A DNA stretch of 64,000 nt from Deinandra increscens subsp. villosa (lineage: Eukaryota; Streptophyta; Magnoliopsida; Asterales; Asteraceae). The stretch is taken from NCBI GenBank assembly GCA_039602395.1, contig JBCNJP010000010.1:35242590-35306589 (forward strand), read 5' to 3'. A program made the translations under genes and the position numbers. Positions 58,845 through 64,000 of this stretch are shown piece after piece. Below the pieces are notes generated by a model that worked only from the letters and a program-made list of their open reading frames with translations, had not been told where the DNA came from and ran no database searches. Each line of letters opens with the position of its first letter. Position 1 is the first letter of the stretch.

Positions 58845-60333
58845 ACATCCAAACTAGAACCATAACTTCTGCTGACTCCATCAGTGTTTCTTTTTCCTCC
58901 CAAAAGTAGCCATCTCCAACAGTGCACTTGAGGTCTTCTTTGCTGCCATTACCATCTCTTTTTCTTTCCTCTATTGTTTCTCCTACTCTTGGCCAGAATA
59001 CGATTTTCTTTAGCCAATATGTTCATATGAGGCAACCTCATACTTAGCCCAGTATGTCCTTAATTGGGCCCAAAAGAGTAAGGGGGCTTGGTCTAGTAAA
59101 AGAAGAAAGGTGGGGGTCTACATATTGCATATATGGCAACTGTGGTGGCTGGAATGGTTGTTGGTATGGCATTGGTTGTTGGAAAGGAAATGGAGTCTGC
59201 ATCTGATAAGGCATTTGCTGATATGGTTGCATGGGATACATAGGCATTCTAGTCGCATAAGGATCCATTGGTGGTGCAACCATGGCATTCTGGAAGCTAC
59301 CAGATCTCTGCAACGCGGGATAGTTGAAATGATCTGAAACTGACTGGTACCGTCCTTGTAAGATTGCATTCACATAAGGATCCTTTGGGTCGTTCGCAAT
59401 GATGCCATCTGGTTAGCTACTGGTACATCCACTAAGATTCCCATCTGAGGTATGGTGTTCACTGGATCGGCCTGGATAGGAACTGACTCGTCTGGTCCTT
59501 CTTCAACATCAGCAGCATACGCAGGAGAGGCATATATATGGTGAGAGTGATACTCTGACTGGTAACTCACTGAGTGACCATCTGACACATCTATCACTAC
59601 CAATGGGGGTTGCTCGTTCTCATCTCCTCCTTTAGGTTCTTCTTGTGGTTCTTCCTATTCCTCTCATTCCTCATTCTCTGGTTCACCTTCAACTGCAGCT
59701 GGGCTACTCTCCTCTCTTCAGTAGACACCCGATACAATGTTCCAGGAATCATTGATTTTTGGCTTATGACTTTGCTTATTGGGAGGCTTTGGGGCTTCAT
59801 TAGCGGATGCAGCTGGTGACGGTGTAGTCTTCTTCACATAATGAGAAGGTGATATCAGATAGGTGGCACTGGTTGACTGGGTCCTTCATCTGCTTTCTTT
59901 CCCTTGCTATTCTTACTCCCCTTGATCCCCTTGCCTCCAGAAGACGAAGATCTTCCTTAACCTCACATGTTTACTGGTACCTGTAGATGATAACTATTAG
60001 TATAGAACTTATGAAATAACTTCCCATTGTAAGCCTAGGGTTCTAACCTCATCTCACACTAAGATGTTCAACCTTAAACACAGGATAGACTATCAGCTTC
60101 CATCTATCTGGTAGGTTTCATCGAGTCTTAGTGCACCTGTGGGTAGGAATAACAATTTGCAAGGTTGTGACTACTATCGACCTTACACTAATCCTTGATA
60201 GCTACCTGGCATACAGATACCAGCCTATGTCTAGATTTGGGTTCCGTACTTAGTCTTAGAGCCGTTAAGGTTCAAAATTAGGGGCTTTATGGAAGCACCT
60301 AATATGTTGGAGCCTTGAGCTCTGATACTAACC
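58845..60333 (-). pseudogene. Gag-like fragments of another LTR element (G)
   Basis: Minus-strand fragments: 59800-59597 (Lys/Arg/Glu-rich), 59603-59370 (SDGHSVSYQSEYHSHH, Pro/Asp-rich), then, after a frameshift, 59373-59044 with NAILQGRYQSVSDHFNYP and a Met/Pro/Gln/Tyr-rich tail (MPMYPMQPYQQMPYQ). The PBS of an LTR lies just upstream at 60,318, so this is the 5' coding region of that element. I read it as Gag-like by position. It is cut at 58,845 by the small outer element. Confidence 0.5.
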
Positions 60334-61640
60334 TGTCACACCTTCCCTCGCCGCCCATTCTAGGAGCGGGGAAAGCGAGTGTGGGATGGTTGCCTGTATC
60401 AGTATCTCGCGGAAGCTTCAGATTAAGTCAGAGTGCACAACATAAAGTGTCTAACTCGCTCCCGGGTTAACTCTAAGACTATACTAAGAAAACATAACGG
60501 AATCATAACGAAGAGCAACGAACAAACTTAGGCTGTGAAGCCTAACCAACAGTCCTCGAACTAAAACATGTCAACAACAAAAGTTGTTGGTGAGCCGCAA
60601 CTAGTGACTTCAAACAAAATTATTTAACTCATTCTTAAATATACATATGCCTTTTGTGAATCCTGGGTCTTGCCTAAGGTTAAAACTCAATCTAGACAAC
60701 AGAGGCGTGTGCCCCTGTATCTCCTTCATGTCTACAACATATATGACATACCATCATACCATCTAATCTAATACTAGGTATCGCGTGGGTATGACCCAGT
60801 ACCGACTCCCTATAAAGCTGTAAGGTTCCAATATATGCCTCATGGCCACGACGGAAGGACCCTAATAACCCAAGTAATAACCCCTTGAATGAATATTACC
60901 TAACAATAAGTAACCTCACAATTCACAAAAAATAAATGTAAAAACCAACATAGCATATTGAGAATAAATAATTTAAAACAGTTCATATGCAGCCCCAAAA
61001 CATAAAGGGGAAGCTAACGGAACTCATAGATATTGGAAATTGAGCAAAGGTCACTAACTTGTTCCTCGTCACAGATGTAAATGAGCTAACACATATAATT
61101 AAATCCTAAGATTCTGAAATTATAGTGTTACATTAACTGGATATCAACATCTTCTGTTAATCCGTTTCGTGGCTTTAACCGAATCATCATAACTCTCAAA
61201 GTTAAGGTGATACAAACTTTTATAAACTGAACCGGGTAATAATCTAAGTAACATTGTTCTATTTACCCCTTCGACATACTACTGATTCTGATGTAATAAT
61301 TCTGATCATTTTGCAAATTGGGTATGAATACGAGCGTATTCAAAATAAGTGATATGGTCGTATTCATATATTATGAATACTGATATTCATACCATATGCA
61401 ATACGGTGGTATTCTAAATCCACTGATATGGTTGTGTTCGTGAATACGGTCGTATTACCTTAACTTCATACGGGCGTATTCAAGTTGTTTATCCCATTAG
61501 CATGAATATGGCCGTAATGAATTATATGCCATACGGGCATATTCATGCACTTCTTCCCCCTTTTCGTCATCTGACCTGCGATACGGTCGTATTACACATA
61601 GTGGATACGACCGTATTGCCTAGAACAAAATGCATACTTG
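60334..61640 (-). repeat. 5' LTR of element G (outer end not fixed)
   Basis: The left end TGTCACACCTTCC at 60334 follows the PBS-like gttagtatcagagctc (minus sense, 60,318-60,333), so this is an LTR end. The distal end is not identified; it reaches at least to the palindrome array near 61,620. Confidence 0.6.
61318..61625. repeat. ATACG-NN-CGTAT palindrome array in the LTR of G
   Basis: At least eight copies of near-palindromes such as TGAATACG-ag-CGTATTCA, GAATACG-gt-CGTATT and ATACG-ac-CGTAT, spaced 25-60 bp. No coding potential. Confidence 0.8.
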
Positions 61641-62338
61641 GCCATTTCTTTGATTTTACTTGATTTTAGGTACCGATTTGATTACCAAAATTGTTGTAAT
61701 CACGTACCAAGTAATTTAGACTATCAATTACATTCAGAAACATCCATTAATCCATTTTAATGACCAAGAATAGAATATGTATACATTTTCATAAAATGTA
61801 TCAAAGTTATAATATAACCTCTTGTGGATGATTCTCTTGGTTCCTAGGATTCCAGATTGACTTCCTGATGATCCTAATTCTTCCAGATTGCCTCTGCATG
61901 TGATAATCAAGACTCAATTAACAAACTTTCCTAATTTGGTAACTTTGTGGATTTATTTTATTTATTTAGTTGTTATCATCCCTTTTTGAGTCTATTAAAT
62001 ACACTAATAATATATATACGTATATATTTATTACGTACTATCTATTTATTTTATTTCTTATTTATTTATCTATCTATTTATTTATTATTATCAGTTGGTA
62101 TTTAATTCTATTATTATTTTTATATATTCATGCTTAGTGTCTTATCTTTTCATATTGCTTAGTAAGTATCATATTAGTTTCTCCTTGGTCTATTCTATTT
62201 CATCTAATCTATTTTTTTAGTATATAATGTATCTATTTATTTATTTATTTTTTCTTTTATTTGTGGGTGGTGTATTTGGGTTTGATTATTATCATAGATT
62301 ATAGGAGTCATGATTTTTCCTTGAGATCATGTTTGAGG
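61641..62338. other. AT-rich spacer
   Basis: About 700 bases with ttatttat tracts. No ORF, repeat family or RNA gene recognised. The right part may be the 5' leader of the LINE. Confidence 0.35.
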
Positions 62339-64000
62339 ATGAGGGGTGCAGGGTCTAGGAATGATAGAGACTATAGTTTACGTTTGGCCTGTTGGAATGT
62401 AGGGACCTTAAATAGTAAGTAGTTGGAGTTGGTAGATGTTATTAAAAGGCGTAGGATCCATATAGTGTGTCTCCAGGAGACTGGGTGGAAGGGGCGTAGC
62501 GGGACCGAGTGTAATGGGTACAAGTTGTGGTATTCAGGGTCTAATGGAGCTAAGAATGGGGTGGGAGTTCTAGTTACGAAAGATTTATAAGATAATGTTG
62601 TGGAGGTGATTAGACACAATGATAGGATTATGGTAGTGAGGCTAGTTTTGGTCGAGGAGTTCGTGGCTGTGGTCAGCGCTTATGCACCGCATGTAGGACT
62701 TGGTGACTTGGAGAAGAGAGAGTTCTGGGACTGCTTATTTGCGGTTGTGGGGGCCATACCTATGGAGGAGAAATTATGTTTAGGTGGTGATTTTAATGGT
62801 CATATTGGTAAGGATTGTGATGGATTTCCATTCATTCATGGGGGCCTAGGTTTTGGGGATAGAAATATGGCGGGTAGGGATCTTCTTGACTTTGCAGTTT
62901 CTCATGACTTGGCGTATCTTAAACTCATTCTTTAAGAAAAGTGAGGCGCATTTGATCACGTTTTAAAGTGGAGGATGCAAATCACATATCAATTATATCC
63001 TGATGCGATAGGCGGATCAACATTCGTGGAAGGATTGCAAGGTTATCCCAGGGTAGGAGGTAGTTTCACAACATTGCTAACTTGTGGCGGATATTAACTT
63101 TAGGAAAAGTCTAACCAATAAGGCATGGAAGTGTAGACTGAGGATTCGGTGGGGGAGTTTGAAGGACGAGAAAATTGCGGTGTAGACTGAGGATTCGGTG
63201 GGGGAGTTTGAAGGACGAGAAAATTGCGGTGTTCAGAGATACGGTTTTGTCAGCAACATCGGCTCGCATATATGGGGATGCAAACTAGTTATGGGTGACT
63301 ATGGCGACCACTATTCTACATGTTGCTAGGGAGGTCCTAAAGTCTACATCTAGTAAGAAGAACGGCCATCATGAGTCTTGGTGGTGGAGTGAGGTTGTGC
63401 AAAATAAAATTAAAGCCAAACAAGGATGTTTTAGGGAGCTTCTGGGTTGCTCAGATGAAGAGGAGCTCACAAGATTAAGGGAGGCATATAAGAAGGCTAA
63501 GAGAGAGAGGTGAAGGCGGAAATATCAGAGGCTAAGGCTTCGGTATTTAAACAAATGTTCGATCGACTGGAGACTAATGAGGGTGATAGTTTTTTGTTCA
63601 AGATTGCCAAGGCTAGGGAGCAGAGGACACAAGATCTAGGAGCTGTGAAGTTTGTAAAAGGTGATGATGGTCGGGTTCTAGTCAAGGATCAAGACATCAT
63701 AATGAGATGGCAAGTCTACTTCCATAGTATCTTTAACAGCGGGAGGACGCTCCATGAAGAGATTGATTACTCGTTTGCGCAACAACGACATCAGTGTAAC
63801 TGTTATTGTCGTGCTATTTCCAAGGAGGAGGTGAAGACGACCCTTAGGAAGATGGGAAGGGTGAAGGCTGTTGGCTCGGACAACATACGTATCGAGGTAT
63901 GGAAGTGTTTGGGGGAGGATAGTGTTCAGTTACTGACTACCCTGTTCAACACTATCTTCAAAACTGGTAGGATGCCGGATCAGTGGAGGTCTAGCGTAGT
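62339..64000 (+). pseudogene. RTE-like LINE ORF (endonuclease and RT start), broken
   Basis: From ATG 62339. Apurinic-type endonuclease motifs: LACWNVGTLNSK, VCLQETGWKG, VSAYAPHVGL, LGGDFNGHIGKDCDG, GDRNMAGRDLLDFA. These nick target DNA. Then a linker with REAYKKAKRE and, from about 63,510, the region before RT plus RT blocks (KEEVKTTLRKMGRVKAVGSD, EVWKCLGEDS, FKTGRMPDQWRS) reading to the window end. TAG at 62428, TAA at 62588, TAA at 62933, a likely loss of sequence near 62,940 and a 49-bp tandem duplication at 63,132-63,229 break it. The plant RTE-like clade is suggested by motif wording. Confidence 0.8.

Overview
This window is plant nuclear heterochromatin-type DNA made almost wholly of transposable elements. 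I see no host protein gene, tRNA gene, rRNA gene or CRISPR array. The Copia Gag proteins (long, coiled coil, two zinc knuckles) and an unclassified LTR-element ORF look like families I recall from Asteraceae annotations (Tanacetum and relatives). I therefore infer a composite-family plant with moderate confidence; a search would be needed to fix the species.

Layout. (1) 1-8,804, minus strand: the 5' part of a Copia-like gag element (LTR 1,819-2,180), then two related elements, A and B, that carry the same large non-Gag ORF. B is inserted into A, and B itself holds a 689-bp solo LTR. (2) 8,805-14,956, plus strand: element D, complete at both ends (LTRs, PBS, PPT, AAAAA target duplication), coding only a long Gag and no pol. 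(3) 14,962-17,065: minus-strand relics of a D-like 3' region. (4) 17,066-23,167, plus strand: element C, the third copy of the non-Gag ORF, split by a 2.6-kb solo LTR and ending in its own 3' LTR. (5) 23,431-29,445, plus strand: element F, a second gag-only element (target duplication CTAGT). (6) 29,901-58,844: a nest of insertions. A small LTR element of about 1.5 kb (duplication ACATC, one open ORF) was split by a Ty3/gypsy element with 4-kb LTRs (minus strand, degenerate pol). Its 5' LTR was split by a 14-kb CACTA DNA transposon (duplication ATT). The CACTA transposase gene was in turn split by a 1.2-kb solo LTR (duplication AAAAG). (7) 58,845-about 61,640: another minus-strand LTR element (gag-like fragments and 5' LTR). 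(8) 62,339-64,000: an RTE-like LINE running off the right edge.

How the parts relate. The gag-only elements (D, F) and the non-Gag elements (A, B, C) share LTR size, tRNA-Met-type PBS where it is preserved, PPT and U3 hairpins. None has protease, integrase or reverse transcriptase, so they look like non-autonomous partners mobilised by a Copia element elsewhere. Nearly every reading frame here is broken. The clearest uninterrupted ones are a 142-aa acidic ORF near the right end of the CACTA element and the ORF of the small outer LTR element, which is broken only by the insertion.
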